Assembly (NCBI GenBank): GCA_020796225.1
Contig: CM036758.1
Coordinates: forward strand, 29,863,647 to 29,927,646
Direction: 5' to 3'
Length of the DNA stretch: 64,000 nucleotides
Source of the DNA: Arion vulgaris
Lineage: Eukaryota > Mollusca > Gastropoda > Stylommatophora > Arionidae
The notes under the pieces were generated by a model. That model ran no database searches. It was not told where the DNA came from and saw only the letters and a program-made list of their open reading frames with translations. Positions 12,510 through 23,925 of the stretch are shown here, one piece after another (positions within the stretch are counted from its first letter, which is position 1; each line of letters opens with the position of its first letter). Made by a program: the position numbers and the translations under genes.

Positions 12510-12725
12510 ACTAGAGATTATAGATAACATAGATTGTTTTCATATTTCTAATTTTTTTTTTTTTACTGCAACCACTTCTTTTTCTGTTGATAACTTCAGC
12601 ATTCCAGTGCATTATGTTAAGAACTCTTTTTATTTGGTCAATTTCTCTATTGTCATTCCTCCATGCTGCACAGGGCAAATGAGGACATCCAGTAGATGTA
12701 GTTGGGCTCATTTAAGGTAGAAGGC
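12510..12725 (-). mobile_element. LINE 5' fragment (start of endonuclease domain)
   Basis: Minus-strand frame: TSTGCPHLPCAAWRNDN, then REIDQIKRVLNIMHWNAEVI. LNIMxWNAEG is the first strand of the APE-type endonuclease of many LINE ORF2 proteins. It breaks off about 15 residues into the domain. Confidence 0.6.
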
Positions 12726-12875
12726 CTGACATTGCACTTGCCTGAGTGTCCATCACGCGATGAATGCCATAGCCTTTTAAACATATAGACATTTTTATTG
12801 TGTTTTTTATGTGGCATCTTGATTGTTGTGTTTCTCTTGGGTGGATGCCTTCAACTTCAGCACTTTTACTTACAG

Positions 12876-13095
12876 GAGCAGACTGTGGTCTTACTCAAAG
12901 GATGTGGAATGGAAAAAAGGAGATGTGGAAAGGTTAAACAAGATTTCTTCCATCTCACTCATGTTGTTCAACCAGTCAGACAAGATTGTTGCCTGGGGTA
13001 GGGCACAAGAAGGCAAGCACGAGCTAGGTGAGAAGATGAGGTCCAAGTATGATTATCCACAAAATTGGGCGGATATGGGCTGTGACTTTCCATGA
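12876..13095 (+). CDS. Candidate terminal exon of an unidentified plus-strand gene
   Basis: A pyrimidine-rich tract and acceptor cttttacttacag are followed by an open frame of 72 codons to TGA. The peptide looks like a compact conserved C-terminus: LWSYSKDVEWKKGDVERL, LMLFNQSDKIVAWGR, MRSKYDYPQNWADMGCDF. It does not resemble the LINE proteins around it and I do not recognise the family. AATAAA-like sequence lies near 13453, just before the convergent B3GALT6 stop. No upstream exons were identified; the minisatellite lies upstream. It could instead be a processed fragment. Confidence 0.4.
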
Positions 13096-13194
13096 GGTTC
13101 TACCTCTACCCCCAACCTAATACCCTAACACGAGATGACCCACTTGCACATTTAATTAACACCAGTACATCTAGATACTCAAGCTAAAATTAGT

Positions 13195-13435
13195 ATTCTT
13201 CTTCGAGCGCTCCATATCGACCACTTGTTAACCACTCTTTGTGATATGTATGTGATCCAAGCCTAAGAGCGATTGTACGTTGTGCCAGTTATTCGTTACA
13301 CAAGTAGGCCAGCACATTCGATTTCTGCTACGCTTATTTCCTAGGATAGTTTCCCTAGGCCCCTACCTCAGTCACCTTGTAGGTCGCAGTGTTACTATTA
13401 TTTGCTCCACTTGCAAGACCCGGCAACACACAGGT
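13195..13435 (-). mobile_element. SINE-B copy 1
   Basis: Minus-strand copy of a second ~250-bp element: GGCCGGGTCTTGCAAGTG-type head, TAGGGGCCTAGGGAAAC, AATCGAATGTGCTGGCC, GTACAATCGCTCTTAGGC, ATCACATACA, GTGGTTAACAAGTGGTCGA, GAAGAAGAA end. Copies also at 22390, 38515, 38959 and 40781. It lies between the orphan exon and B3GALT6. Confidence 0.75.
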
Positions 13436-13489
13436 CAAATATTCATTCAAAAATAAATAAAATACAAATATCACCTATTTGCAAACTAA

Positions 13490-14550
13490 TCAAATATTTT
13501 TAATAATTTCAGATTTCTTTTTTTTAGCACCTTTCTGTTGAACAAGTGCCCTGTTGCAACACTGAGAAGGTGGGTATGTCCAGTTATATTCATAAGATCC
13601 TCTCAAAACTGTTTCAGTTTTACAAAGTACACCTAAAGTTTCTAAATTGTCTTGAAGTTCTCGTAAGCTAACAGCTGATTGCTTATGCAAGACAAGGTAG
13701 GTGTTCAAACAACCCCTTGACATGTACTCTGTGTCAAAGTTCTGATCATGGTGCCGATTGACTTTCAAGGGAGCTAGCCATGCTCCTACAGAAACATCCT
13801 CACTGAGGTACAGCTGGAGAAGATCAGAGTTCCGAGCAATGAAATTAACTAAATCAAACGACAATACATAACCTCCCCCACGAGCATATGGCAAATATTT
13901 ATCACATAAATTCCAGTTTGTTTCCTTCCATTTTCCTAATGTTTTAACATTGGCTCGACCATCAAAAAAACCCCAATAAAGTCTTTCCTTTGGTTTAAAC
14001 TGAAGTTCTAACAAAACACCTGACACAAATACAAAGCTGTCATCATCCACTTTCAACACATACTGGTATTCTGCATGTTTATCTAACCAAACTAATGCTT
14101 GCAAGACTTTAAATGTTAGTTCATTGTATGAATCTTTGACATTGTTCAACAGTACCATGTCTTTATTGGTAGCATCTTCCCTTGTCAGTTGTATAGCCTT
14201 TTCTTTGTCTAAGGCTGCCGATCAACAACAAATCGAAACAAGACAAAACTGTCATCGATGCCAGTCAACCATGTCTGCCTGATAGTGTTTCTTTCATTCA
14301 AATTATCTGGTCCAGAAATGATTAAGATAACTAATGTGTATCGTGAGTACTTTGATGGAGTAAGGAAGCTTCGACCTCTCTTCCATTGTTCATATTCATA
14401 GGAGTACTGGTTTTCAGCACAAGGCAGCTGACACAACAAGAGGAAGGCAAGAAAGACCAGAGACAGTAAAACCCCTCCAGCCATAAAAATGAATGCTCTT
14501 CTGGTCAAGTGCCGCTCCCGGTATGGTAACCTCTTTATCAAGAGTCCCAT
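13490..14550 (-). CDS. B3GALT6: Beta-1,3-galactosyltransferase 6 homologue, one apparent frameshift
   Basis: Family knowledge: B3GALT6 is a Golgi type II membrane enzyme that adds the second galactose of the proteoglycan linker tetrasaccharide. Seen: Met at 14550, cytosolic basic head, membrane segment about residues 19-41 (FMAGGVLLSLVFLAFLLLC), NTIRQTWL, then after a frame break at about 14210 the motifs KVDDDSF (metal-binding DxD, about residue 169), LYWGFFDGR, GGGYVLS, EDVSVGAWLAPL and PPSQCCNR near the C-terminus. With one base restored near 14210 (a T run) the product is about 353 residues; human has 329, the difference being mostly a basic C-terminal tail (KGAKKKKSEI). The coding part is intronless, as in vertebrates. 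A TGA lies in frame eight codons upstream of the chosen Met. A possible 5' UTR splice acceptor (tttttcag) lies at 14611. Confidence 0.92.
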
Positions 14551-14611
14551 AATGAACTGGCTGCTGCCACGCAGTTCCTCGAGATATCACTTGATCACAA
14601 AACACACAATC

Positions 14612-14995
14612 TGAAAAATAGTGAACATACAGCAGTGTTATAGTACAATTAACATGAAGTTGTGGTAGCTACATGGATTACTATTACATTGGTTACATAT
14701 TTGTATTGTGGTTACTTCCTTGCATCAGGAGTGAGCAACCACAACAAAGTGCAGCGATCACTGGCAGATAGTGGAATGTCTTTCAAACATGGAGTGCCAA
14801 TTGCAACATAAACCAGTTTAGTACTGAATAAATAAACAGATATAGACAAAATTATGATCTTTTCTCAGCAGAATGAATATGCAGGTAATACTGATGTTCT
14901 TCATATATATACTTGCCTGGAGATTATATTTGGTATCACCATATTTCAGAAAATCTTTTGCTGGATGCTTCCAGTTAAAGTAATCTCTGGAGGAT
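14612..14995. other. Upstream region of B3GALT6, no clear promoter
   Basis: AT-rich. A splice acceptor-like tttttcag at its left edge suggests that a 5' UTR exon of B3GALT6 may lie here or further right; no TATA box or CpG cluster can be singled out. Confidence 0.3.
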
Positions 14996-15255
14996 AATGC
15001 ACTGTCCGAGTGGTTACCGGGGCCCAAATTAGGGGTGTAAGGAATAGAACTACTGTTACCTGCCACACATGTCGTAAGAGACGATTAAGGAGGTTTGGTT
15101 GAAATCGGATGCACGTGTCCTAAACGTGTAGAAGACTGTGTTTAGGGGCTTACCAAACCAATGTGCGACGTTTACACGTTTTTGGCAAAGATCAAACATA
15201 TTACAAAGAGTGATTCAAATTGGTCATAAAGAACAAACGCAAAGAAGGAGGATAA
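14996..15255 (+). mobile_element. SINE-A copy 2
   Basis: Plus-strand copy: CCGAGTGGTTACCGGGGCCC, GTCGTAAGAGACGATTAAGG, AAATCGGATGCACGTGTCC, GGGGCTTACCAAACCAATG, GGCAAAGATCAAACAT, ending AACGCAAAGAAGGAGG. Confidence 0.75.
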
Positions 15256-15779
15256 TACACCTAATCCTTGATCTCATCTACCTCAGACTTCACCAGCAAA
15301 CAATACATATATCTTACACAATGCTCCATCCCATCATTGATTTTTAGAAAAAAATATGTTAATGGACATTGCTCTAACAAAATATATTATAGCTTTATTT
15401 ATGTTACGCACTATTTCATATATCACAGTGTACGGAATTGGAAGCTCTATTTTATAAATTAATCGGTAGTATTTTGCAAAGAATTATACACAAATAGTAT
15501 TAATGGATCTTATGATTAATTTTGTTTCTACTCTGGTTTGATTATGTTCTGGTTCGAAAGGTGGCTTATAGGAAAATTTGCACTACAAGAATGGTTGCCA
15601 TTTGGCTTGTCATATTGTAATTCAGTCCAGACCACACCATTTTTAATTCTTAGTCTCACAATACAATTTATCAGATCAAATATTTGATTAGTCTCAGCTA
15701 ATATAAATATAGAATGCTGCGTAGAACAAAAACTAAAACAACTAAATAAACAAAACAGCATGCTGCCATCATGAACAAT
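15256..15779. other. No feature seen
   Basis: AT-rich DNA, short chance frames only. Confidence 0.4.
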
Positions 15780-16035
15780 TTGTTAAAAGCATGAGACATG
15801 GGATTAATCAACACAGAACGAGTGTGATCGGAGGAAGTTTAGTGATCGGAGCACCTCTTATGAACTGAACCTATCCGGAGTGGTGTGATGATTAGATACT
15901 TTACACATTTTACATCCTTATCCAATCACTAATTGCCAGTTTAATGTCAATTAACTCGATCAAATGCAAGCAAATGCCTTATAACGTGTTAGTGCATTAC
16001 TGGTCAAGGTGTACAACGGATTACTGTTACCATGT
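15780..16035 (+). mobile_element. LINE 3' end / 3' UTR, copy 1
   Basis: Shares ~250 bases with 17290-17615: GGAGGAAGTTTAGTGATCGG, AGCACCTCTTAT, TTTACATCCTTATC, AACGTGTTAGTGC, CAAGGTGTACAACGGATTAC. Translation near the left (INxHRTxVIG) matches the C-terminus of the RNase H LINEs at 28060 and 33757. It lacks ~26 bases present in copy 2. Confidence 0.55.
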
Positions 16036-16249
16036 TCAGTCAATGATAAACTACTATGTACATGTTAGGGACCAGTTATATCTCAGTCCCTCTATTCTGT
16101 GTAGACACCAGTTGATGAATGTTTGCAATTTCTGCATAATTATGTTAGTTGTTCTTCATGTTTCTGACCCAGACTGCAGAAATGTTTAGACATTGGAGTT
16201 AAATATTCTAATTTTGGTTCTAGATTTGATTTATTCAGACTTTCATAGA

Positions 16250-16690
16250 TTTCCTAGTGTGATAAAAGCTTCTCTTGCCTTCTGTATTCTTATTTTGACA
16301 TCTCTATCAGTTCCACCCTCTTTGTCTACATTGTTGCCCAGGTATGTATATGATTCTACCTCTTGAAGTGGGATTCTACCTCTTGAAGTGGGATTTCACC
16401 CAGGGAGATCGGATTGTTGTTTGCTTGGTTAATTTTCATTAACTTTGTCTTTCACTTATGAATGTTTAGTCCTAGTTGTTGTGTCCGTCAATCAAGTGTG
16501 TTTATAATGAATCTGGTTACATGCATGGGATAGAAGGGCTATATCATCAGTGAAGTCTAGATCATCCAGCTGCTCTGTCAGAGTCCATTGACTTTGATTT
16601 CTCAAGGTAGTTACTGTTACCTTCCCAATCCAGTCTATAGGCAGTAAGAACAACAAAGATGATAGAGTGCATACTATGGTAATAATAGTA
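16250..16690 (-). mobile_element. LINE RT palm fragment
   Basis: Minus-strand frames read QSQWTLTEQLDDLDFTDDIA then LLSHACNQ, the FADD box of an RTE/CR1-like RT (here FTDD), followed by broken frames with the primer-grip part. A 23-base segment (GATTCTACCTCTTGAAGTGG core) is duplicated in tandem at 16354-16393. Confidence 0.65.
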
Positions 16691-17289
16691 ACTTAACTCA
16701 TTGAGTATATATATGATTATAAATGAAAATGAGAACCATATTTTGTCTGAAATTCAGTTTGCTAAATTGGTGATGCTGTGATATACATCGATGGCGTAGT
16801 GATTTAAGGTGAGTGGAGTGCATAGGCATTTAATGTGAGCACATGCAAAACTGTCAAGGAGGACAGTGGTTTCTTTTCTGTAACTACTAGCAGCCTCACA
16901 ATGGAGATCAATGTCCTAATCATGGCTTTGAAGTAGATGAGTACACAGAAATTCACACATACGTCTATACTGAGTGACTCAAATAGTATCCGCCGTATAC
17001 TCAAGAATATTTAGGCAGGCTACATAAGCAGGAATAACTTGACACATTGAGCAGTGTCCATTTAACCTAAAATTGTATACTGGTATATTAACGGTATATG
17101 TAGGAGTACAAGAAGATGTGCGATCAGATCCACTTGCTGATACCAGCTGTGGTTGAGGGAAGACAGTAAATTGGTAGTGCATATATAAATACCATAAGAA
17201 CAGCAGGAGTAACTATATAGACGACTGTGAGAACAATTATGAATCTGCATCCTTATCAAGTATGAATTAGATAGGAGTGCAACTGCTAT
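16691..17289. other. No feature seen
   Basis: AT-rich DNA without a recognisable repeat or gene. Confidence 0.4.
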
Positions 17290-17615
17290 GAACTGCCATC
17301 ATGAACAACTTAAAGTTAATAGAGCTTGAGCCATTTGATTAATCGACACAGAACGACTGTGATCGGTCGCTTTGCGCTGGTAAAGATATTGGAGGAAGTT
17401 TAGTGATCGGAGCACCTCTTATTAACTGAACTTATCCGAAGTGGTGTGAAGAATAGATCCTTTACACTTCACTTTTAGTTTTACATCCTTATCTAATCGC
17501 CAGTTTGAGTTTATCGTCAACAATGAACTCAATGCAAGCAGCAATGAATTATAACACGTTAGTGCGTTACTCATCAAGGTGTACGACGGATTACTGTCGC
17601 CATGTTTAGTAACTG
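17290..17615 (+). mobile_element. LINE 3' end / 3' UTR, copy 2
   Basis: Paralogue of 15780-16035, with INRHRTTVIGRFALVKILEE readable near the left end, the C-terminal tail of an RNase H-type LINE ORF2. Confidence 0.6.
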
Positions 17616-17819
17616 ACAAGCACACAACCCCACATAAACTGCTTACATCCATTTCAAATCGTTTGTTCTTCATGAAACTGTTTTGTTTAGTTCTGTCAAC
17701 ATCTAAGTAAAAGTACGGTTATACTTTTTATTCATTTCACAGTTGAAATTCTTGAAAACTTAAACTGGAAAACTGGGTTAGACACGAAGTTATTAATGTG
17801 TGATTTAATTACTTCTAAG

Positions 17820-20640
17820 TTTAGTTTAGTCGTCGGATCACCATCACTGCACGTCGAACAAATTAGTCCATAAGTGCTCCGATCTCTCCTCAGTATGTCC
17901 ATCAGCTGTGGCGACTAACGACACCGGTTCTTTGTTGGTTTACAATTCTTCTTTGTCTGCCAGCATAGCGTTCTTGTCGAGCACACTTACACCACACTTA
18001 ACTTTGAGTTCTTGCAGTCTGGTTAGTGTTGTGGATTCACCGCTATTACGTGAATCATGTACACGCCCTCTCTCCCTTAAGGAATTTATAATATCAGCCT
18101 GGTCCATTGCTCGTCCGCTTTGGACAGCAGCCATACCTGCAAGCCTATCCGCACGTTCATTCCCCTTACACCTGCATGCCCTGGCACAAAAATAAAACTG
18201 ATCTTTGTCAGCTTAGACCTCCCCAGCGATTCTATCCAATGTCTCCTAGCCCATCCTGTTTCAATCTTCCTGAGCATACTCATTGAGTCACTGAGAAAAC
18301 ATGCATGGATAAAAGTCTGTGATTCTAGCCAAATCATCGCTTTGGTAACCGCCATGATTTCCATAGTGAGACTGCTTGTAGTCACGGCAAAACCACCACT
18401 GTCTTCCTTCACAACATCACCTCCGACCTGAGCAGTGAAAGCCCACGAGCTCCGAACATGTCGAATCACCGAACCATCCGTATAAATGATTACATCATGC
18501 TCAGATGCGTTCTCAGAAATTAATGCCTGAACCTCTGCCTCCACAACAAGTGGGTTATGTTGCCTGCATTCTTTATCAAGTTCGATGCATACAGAAAAGG
18601 ATGTAGCGATTCCTCTTGGCACTGGTATCCATTCTTCACCGGGATCAATGTCTTCAAGTGTACACACCTGTTCAATACAGTCCTCGGCCTGACCCATCCA
18701 AGATTTTCCTCTTTTAACCTATTTTCTTTTTCTCTTTATTTCCAAGTGCAGAGGATGTTGTGTGTCAGCATTGACTCGAAGGTATGCTCGTGCACGGCTC
18801 ATCAGTATTCTATACTCCATAGTAGGATAGTCAAGGAGATAGCGCATCGCCCTGCACGACGTGTCTTTAGTGCAACCAAGTATAATGCGCATCGCCTCGT
18901 TCTGTATTCTTTCCAGTCGTTCTATCTGACTATGACTGAGAATCAGGATCGCCAGCGCATACTCAAGCACAGAAAGGACCAGACCCTGGTATAAAAGACA
19001 AAGATGGCGATGTTCACAATCCGCCGCAGCCATTACCCTCATCGCCAGCAAACCTTTCCTCACCTTCATTATCACATGAGCTATGTGTTCCGTAAAGCTA
19101 GACTACGATCAAAACGCAACCCCAGGTATTTCATAGACTGAGATCGCTCCACCACCTCTGAACACAAAACCACAGATAGTGTTGGAGTGTTGACGATGTG
19201 GTTGTTTAAAGAGAACCATGTCACCGCTGCTTTTGTGGGGTTGACCAATGCTCCTGCTTCAACGCACCATCTACCTATGCGGTCGAGTTCTGACTGAAGT
19301 TCCTCCACAAGCTGTTCTCTATCCTTGCCCTGACGATACACCAACACATCATCTGCATATGACATTGTCCTTCCTCTACCCGTGATCTGCTCTTTGTGAT
19401 GCTCACAGTATAGGCATTGAACAACACCGGAGATAATGGTGACCCCTGTGGTAAGCCAGGGTGGATTGTTGTTGGTGATGACGCCCAACTGCCACATTTA
19501 AACACTATCTTTCGCTGGAAGAGGGCCGCAAAGATCCAATTGAGGAGGAATGGGCTGATATTGAGTTCAGTCAGCGCACCATTAAAAATGCAACGGCACT
19601 CTATTATAGGCATCTTCAAGGTCAATTGCAGCAGCACATGTCTCAATGCCCGAGTGAAAACCCTCATAGACATCGTAGGCGAACACCGCTGCGTTACGCC
19701 ATGTCTCTCTATATGGACGGTACCTCCAAGGGTAGGTGGAAGGAGACGTAACCTCTCTAGTTGGCTGGATATTTTCCTGGCAATTATTTTCTCCAGCAAC
19801 TTGCCTATTGTATTCTGTATATATATATGGAACTGCAGTAAAACTATTGTATTCTGCATGGTGATTACCCATAGCCCTGAATTTTTGTGTGGTCTTTGCC
19901 AGGCTTCGGCAGAGGTACCAGGTAGCTGTGCAACCATTCTTGGTTGATTATTGCAGTCGTAATGCTTTTGTTGTAGATGCCAGCCAGTTCTTCCCACTCC
20001 TATCAGACAACCGCCAATGTCACCATATCGTATGCCATCTGGACCAGGTGCACTGTTTTTGCTCTCCGTACAGCATCCTTGATTTCCTCCACCGTCACCA
20101 AATCATCTACATCTAATTCCTGGTTCTTACATTTAGCTGCAATGGATTGTCTTGCAGTGTTTCGCCCTACAATGTCTTTCTGGTCACTCTGCTCTAAATA
20201 GTGCACAAACAGAGCCCTACCCTTGTTTTCATCTGTCCTCTGCCATGTAAGATCCAAGCTCTGGAAGTCAATAGCACACCGATTCTTTACTGTACCATTC
20301 ATACTTCTGTGCAATCGCCAGAACAGATTCAACGATTTGTCATTGCCCACACGTTGACAGAACTCAGCCCACTTCTCACTTTTTACCATCCTTGCAAGAG
20401 CTTTGAAACACCCTGTTTTATTATTCATTTCTTGTTTCAACTGCAAGATGTCAGCAGGATGGGTAGTTCCATTTTTCCTGGCAGTTTGCCACCTCCTATC
20501 AGCACACCGCTTGTCTATCCACGCCTTCTCCACCTCGTCATCCCACCATGGTGGCTGTTCCCAACGTTTACTACTGTTGGGTTTACTTCTAAGTAAGACA
20601 CGCAAGAAAATGAAACCATTTCCAAACAAGCTGTCTACGC
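17820..20640 (-). mobile_element. Long LINE copy: linker, reverse transcriptase, RNase H, 3' end
   Basis: Most complete retrotransposon of the window. Reading from the right: PWWDDEVEKAWIDKRCADRR (post-endonuclease linker), RT with LPQGSPLSPVLFNAY, YADD box (about 19350, MSYADDVLVYRQ), MKYLGLRFDRSL, thumb IERLERIQNEAMRIILGCTK, then RNase H with VIIYTDGSV, SSLTMEIMAVTKA, FLSDSMS and VPGHAGVRG, and the 3' end near 17830. Several frameshifts make it inactive. The endonuclease is missing, so it is 5'-truncated. RNase H places it among I-like families. Confidence 0.88.
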
Positions 20641-21185
20641 AGAATACTAAAAATAAACTGGCAGGACAAAATTCCAGACAGCGAAGTCCTCACAAGAGCA
20701 AAGATCCCAAGCATCAACACCCTGTTGCAGAAGGCCCAATTGAGATGGGTCGGTCACGTTGCTTGAATGCCTGATAAACGTATCCCAAAACAGCTGATGT
20801 ATGGTAACTTGAAAGGGGCAGACGTTTAGCTGGTGGACAGAAAAAACGCTTTAATGACACTCTTAAAGTGTCTCTGAAATGCTTCGATATAGACAATACG
20901 TGCTGGGAATCCCTTGCGCAAGATCGCAAATGTGGCGCTGTAACAACAAAAGAGGAACCTGAATAGCTGAGAACCATCGTATTGTTGAGTCACAGAGAAA
21001 ACGAGCAGCGCGAAAAGACAGAGCACACAACACGCACATGTCTAACCTTGATCATGTATGCCCCACCTGTGGTCGGGATTCTGTTCTAGGATTGGACTCT
21101 ACAGTCACCTCCGCACACACCAGAGAGGTGTAACAGCACACGTCTGAGATTGTTGTCATCATCGCTTGCGATGGACGGCTATTAA
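20640..21185 (+). mobile_element. LINE ORF2 C-terminus with zinc-finger-like end
   Basis: Plus-strand frames, broken, read LLRILKINWQDKIPDSEVLT, AKIPSINTLLQKAQLRWVGH, then a stretch ending CPTCGRDS...GLDS...LRTHQR, a C2H2-like C-terminal finger. The same end recurs at 53440-53850. It abuts the opposite-strand LINE at 20640. Confidence 0.72.
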
Positions 21186-21349
21186 GTATTGAAAAGTGTT
21201 ACTTTTACAACTCAGTACTTTGAACTCGTTACTTCAAGTTAGCTACTTATATCTCTCCAATAACAGCAATTGAAACAATAACAGAGCTACAAAAGCTAGG
21301 GAAATGCAGAGATGAGAAATCACCAAAGAAAAATTCAGACGCCTAAAGC

Positions 21350-21383
21350 ACGGCCTTCTCTATAATATTATAGAGAAGGCCGT
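21350..21383. repeat. Perfect 34-bp palindrome
   Basis: The left arm ACGGCCTTCTCTATAAT is followed directly by its exact reverse complement, with no loop. The flanks repeat CCTAAAG on both sides in direct orientation. Confidence 0.95.
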
Positions 21384-21393
21384 ACCTAAAGAT

Positions 21394-21685
21394 CCAGATC
21401 GGCAAACATAGACTGAGGTCAACAATAGGATATCCGCCCGAGTGGTTACCGGGCCCAAATTTGTGGTGTAAAGAATAGAACCACTGTTACCTGCCACGCA
21501 TGTCGTAAGAGGCGACTAAGGAGGTTTGGCTGAAATCGGATGCACATGTCCTAAACGTGTAGAAATTTATGTGTTTAGGGGCCTACCAAACCAATGTGCA
21601 ACGTGTACATGTTCTTGGCAAAGATCAAACATATCACAAAGAGTGATTAAAATTGGTCGTAAAGAACGAACGCAAAGAAGAAGAC
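21394..21685 (+). mobile_element. SINE-A copy 3
   Basis: Full-length plus-strand copy ending AACGCAAAGAAGAAGAC. About 45 bases before the head (from CAGATCGGCAAACATAGACT) are also shared with copy 1, so the two may descend from one longer subfamily or from one duplicated locus. Confidence 0.8.
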
Positions 21686-21744
21686 AATGCTGATATTTGC
21701 AAATTATTAACTTGTTTTTTTTTGTCATTGCTGGGCTTGGGATG

Positions 21745-21970
21745 TTTCTTCTTATTCTTTGCGATTGTTATTTTGATGATTATACAGTCAGACACATTCT
21801 TATGTTGAAGTCGACTGTTGTCTGGAGCTTATCTCTGATGCCATGTAGTTTTGAATGTAGTGTTGTAGGGCCAGCATCCCTTTCTATGGAAGACATACAG
21901 GGGACAGTCTCACAAGACTTGTTCTGTGGTATGATCAGCGGTGCCACAGAGGGGAAGGAAACAATCAGGT
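21745..21970 (-). mobile_element. LINE C-terminal fragment, second copy
   Basis: Same family and orientation as 1215-1480: TGCCATGTAGTTTTGAATGT and GGGCCAGCATCCCTTTCTA on the plus strand match it. The Cys/His cluster is partly lost. Confidence 0.6.
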
Positions 21971-22389
21971 CTAGGGATGTTAAGGGTGATCTATAGGAAG
22001 ATTTTCAAAAGTTTTGTAATGCGTAAGAAATTGAGAACCACTAGTAAAAAAAATATATAAGGAATGAAAGAGATAAACCCTTCAAGCACAAATAGGTCAC
22101 CAAAAAGCACAACACAAAGTCAAGTCAATATTTTATTTTTTACAACATGTATTTCAAATAAACAATCCCTGGTCACATCTCATATAGCAACAAAATCAGA
22201 CTGCTGACAGTATTAGTTATATTCATATTTATGGATGCTAGTGAGAGCTGGTGACATCTCAAAGACATTTTACTTGCATGTAGTGTGCCTCACTACAGAT
22301 TTGTCTGACTAATGAAGCAAGGATTGAGATAATTATTCAATGTGACAATGTCTGCTGGAAAGAAATCAATCCTTTTATCTCCTGTAATG
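21971..22389. other. No gene; possible hAT-like terminus
   Basis: AAATTGAGAACCACTAGT near 22028-22045 resembles the termini of hAT elements (reverse complement begins with a GGTTCTCAA motif). No partner end was found. Confidence 0.25.
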
Positions 22390-22638
22390 TCTGTGTGGTG
22401 CTGGGACTCACAAGGGGAGCAAAGAATAGTAATGCTGCGACCAACAAGGCATGTCGTAAGATGCAACTGAGGTAGGGGCTTAGGGAAGCTACCCTAGTAA
22501 ATAAAAAGCGCTGCAGAAATCAGATGTGCTGTGGCCTATTTGTAGACGCATAAATTGGCACAACTCACAATCGCTCTTAGGCTCAGATCACATACAAATC
22601 ACAAAGAGTGATCGATATGGAGCATTCAAAGAAGATCT
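22390..22638 (+). mobile_element. SINE-B copy 2
   Basis: TGTGTGGTGCTGGGACTCAC head, GGCATGTCGTAAGATGCAAC, GTAGGGGCTTAGGGAAGC, AAATCAGATGTGCTGTGGCC, CAATCGCTCTTAGGCTCAG, ending CAAAGAAGA. Matches 38515-38777. Confidence 0.8.
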
Positions 22639-23045
22639 GTATGCCTTTGATGTTCTAAGCGAGTCACAGCAATGTCCTCTTGGGAATAGAAGACCACCCA
22701 GCTCGTAGCATTGCACTCATTATCACATTAAGTCAAGCAACCTTCTGGGATTTGATAGTAAGCTCTGGAAACCTAACCAATCAGAAAAAGTAGTCAGGAA
22801 CTTTACTGCCTGGTACTAGGAACAAGAATGCTTCCTTGTGGATTGAAACAAGTCAATAAAACAAGAAGTTCTAATAAAAAAAAACAACAGAAGATCTGTC
22901 AGTTTATTTATCCTGATCTGACTAATCCTTTAAGAATCAAAACCACTTAAACAAATACTCGAAATCAGACCTCATTTAACAATCAACATATAAAAAAAGC
23001 AATATTTTCAAATGAAGGAAACAACATCAAAATTCACATATTCAA

Positions 23046-23092
<47 letters not shown>

Positions 23093-23344
23093 CTTCTGCA
23101 AACATTCCACAAGCAAATGTTTCACTCTGGTACAGGGGTGTTATTTTCATTGACACATTCCTCAAACAGACAGGAAAATGATCCTCCAGTTATAAGATGT
23201 TTAATTTGGTTGATGATTTTTCTAAATAAGGGAAATATATTTTCTGTTAAGAAACATACTACTAAAAGGAAGGAAACATGAAGGTGGATGAAAACTGAAC
23301 GTACCACCAAGGTGTTATTCAATCAGATCTGAATAATTTATCAG
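22639..23344. other. No gene; contains an AT microsatellite
   Basis: AT-rich spacer. A pure (AT)n run occupies about 23047-23091. Confidence 0.6.
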
Positions 23345-23925
23345 GACTATTGAACACTGGTATAACCGCAGTCAAAACAGAACACAAAGAGCTGAAAGCG
23401 ATCCTCTGTGTACTAGTAAACTCACGGTCATTCAATGGACACCATCACAATGCAACATAAATGGTAACGAGGAAGCCGACAGGCTAGCAAAAGAAGGAGG
23501 GTGACTACCACAGACTGATCACAAGATTAGCTATGAGGAGGCCAGGACGACCATCGGTTGGCAGTACAATAAAAAATGGTAGAAAGCCACCCACAACACA
23601 ACAGCAGTGATGGGTACATGGTCTGTCCCGTAGTGAACAAGTTGCCATATTCCGCCTCCGTACCGCCATAACAGACTCCGAGCCCACATGTTTAACAAGT
23701 TTAAAATCGGCACAACTAGTCTGTGCCACTGTGAAAAGACGGACATGACGGCAGAGCACATACTGCAAGCGGTTAGCAGCCCTGAGAAAAGAAACATGGC
23801 CCGATAACACAGAGCTTTGTGAGAAGCTGTACGGAGGGACGGAGTCTCTAAAAGCAACAGTAAAATTCATTATAAAATTTGGTTCATCAGTCTAGGCGAG
23901 GATCGCGAGAGTTCATCAGTCTAGG
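23345..23925 (+). mobile_element. LINE RNase H C-terminal half and Cys/His end
   Basis: Plus-strand frames: QWTPSQCNINGNEEADRLAK (last RNase H motif), then after breaks KFKIGTTSLCHCEKTDMTAE and HILQAV, the C-terminal zinc-knuckle region. CATCAGTCTAGGCGAGGATC is repeated in tandem at 23885-23940. Confidence 0.75.

Noticed and set aside
12415..12720. 101-codon plus-strand frame
   Set aside because: Shadow of the minus-strand LINE endonuclease start (LNIMHWNAE) and the SINE-D tail.
19417..19947. 176-codon plus-strand frame
   Set aside because: It is the reverse shadow of the reverse transcriptase on the minus strand, which has the YADD and QGSPLSP motifs.
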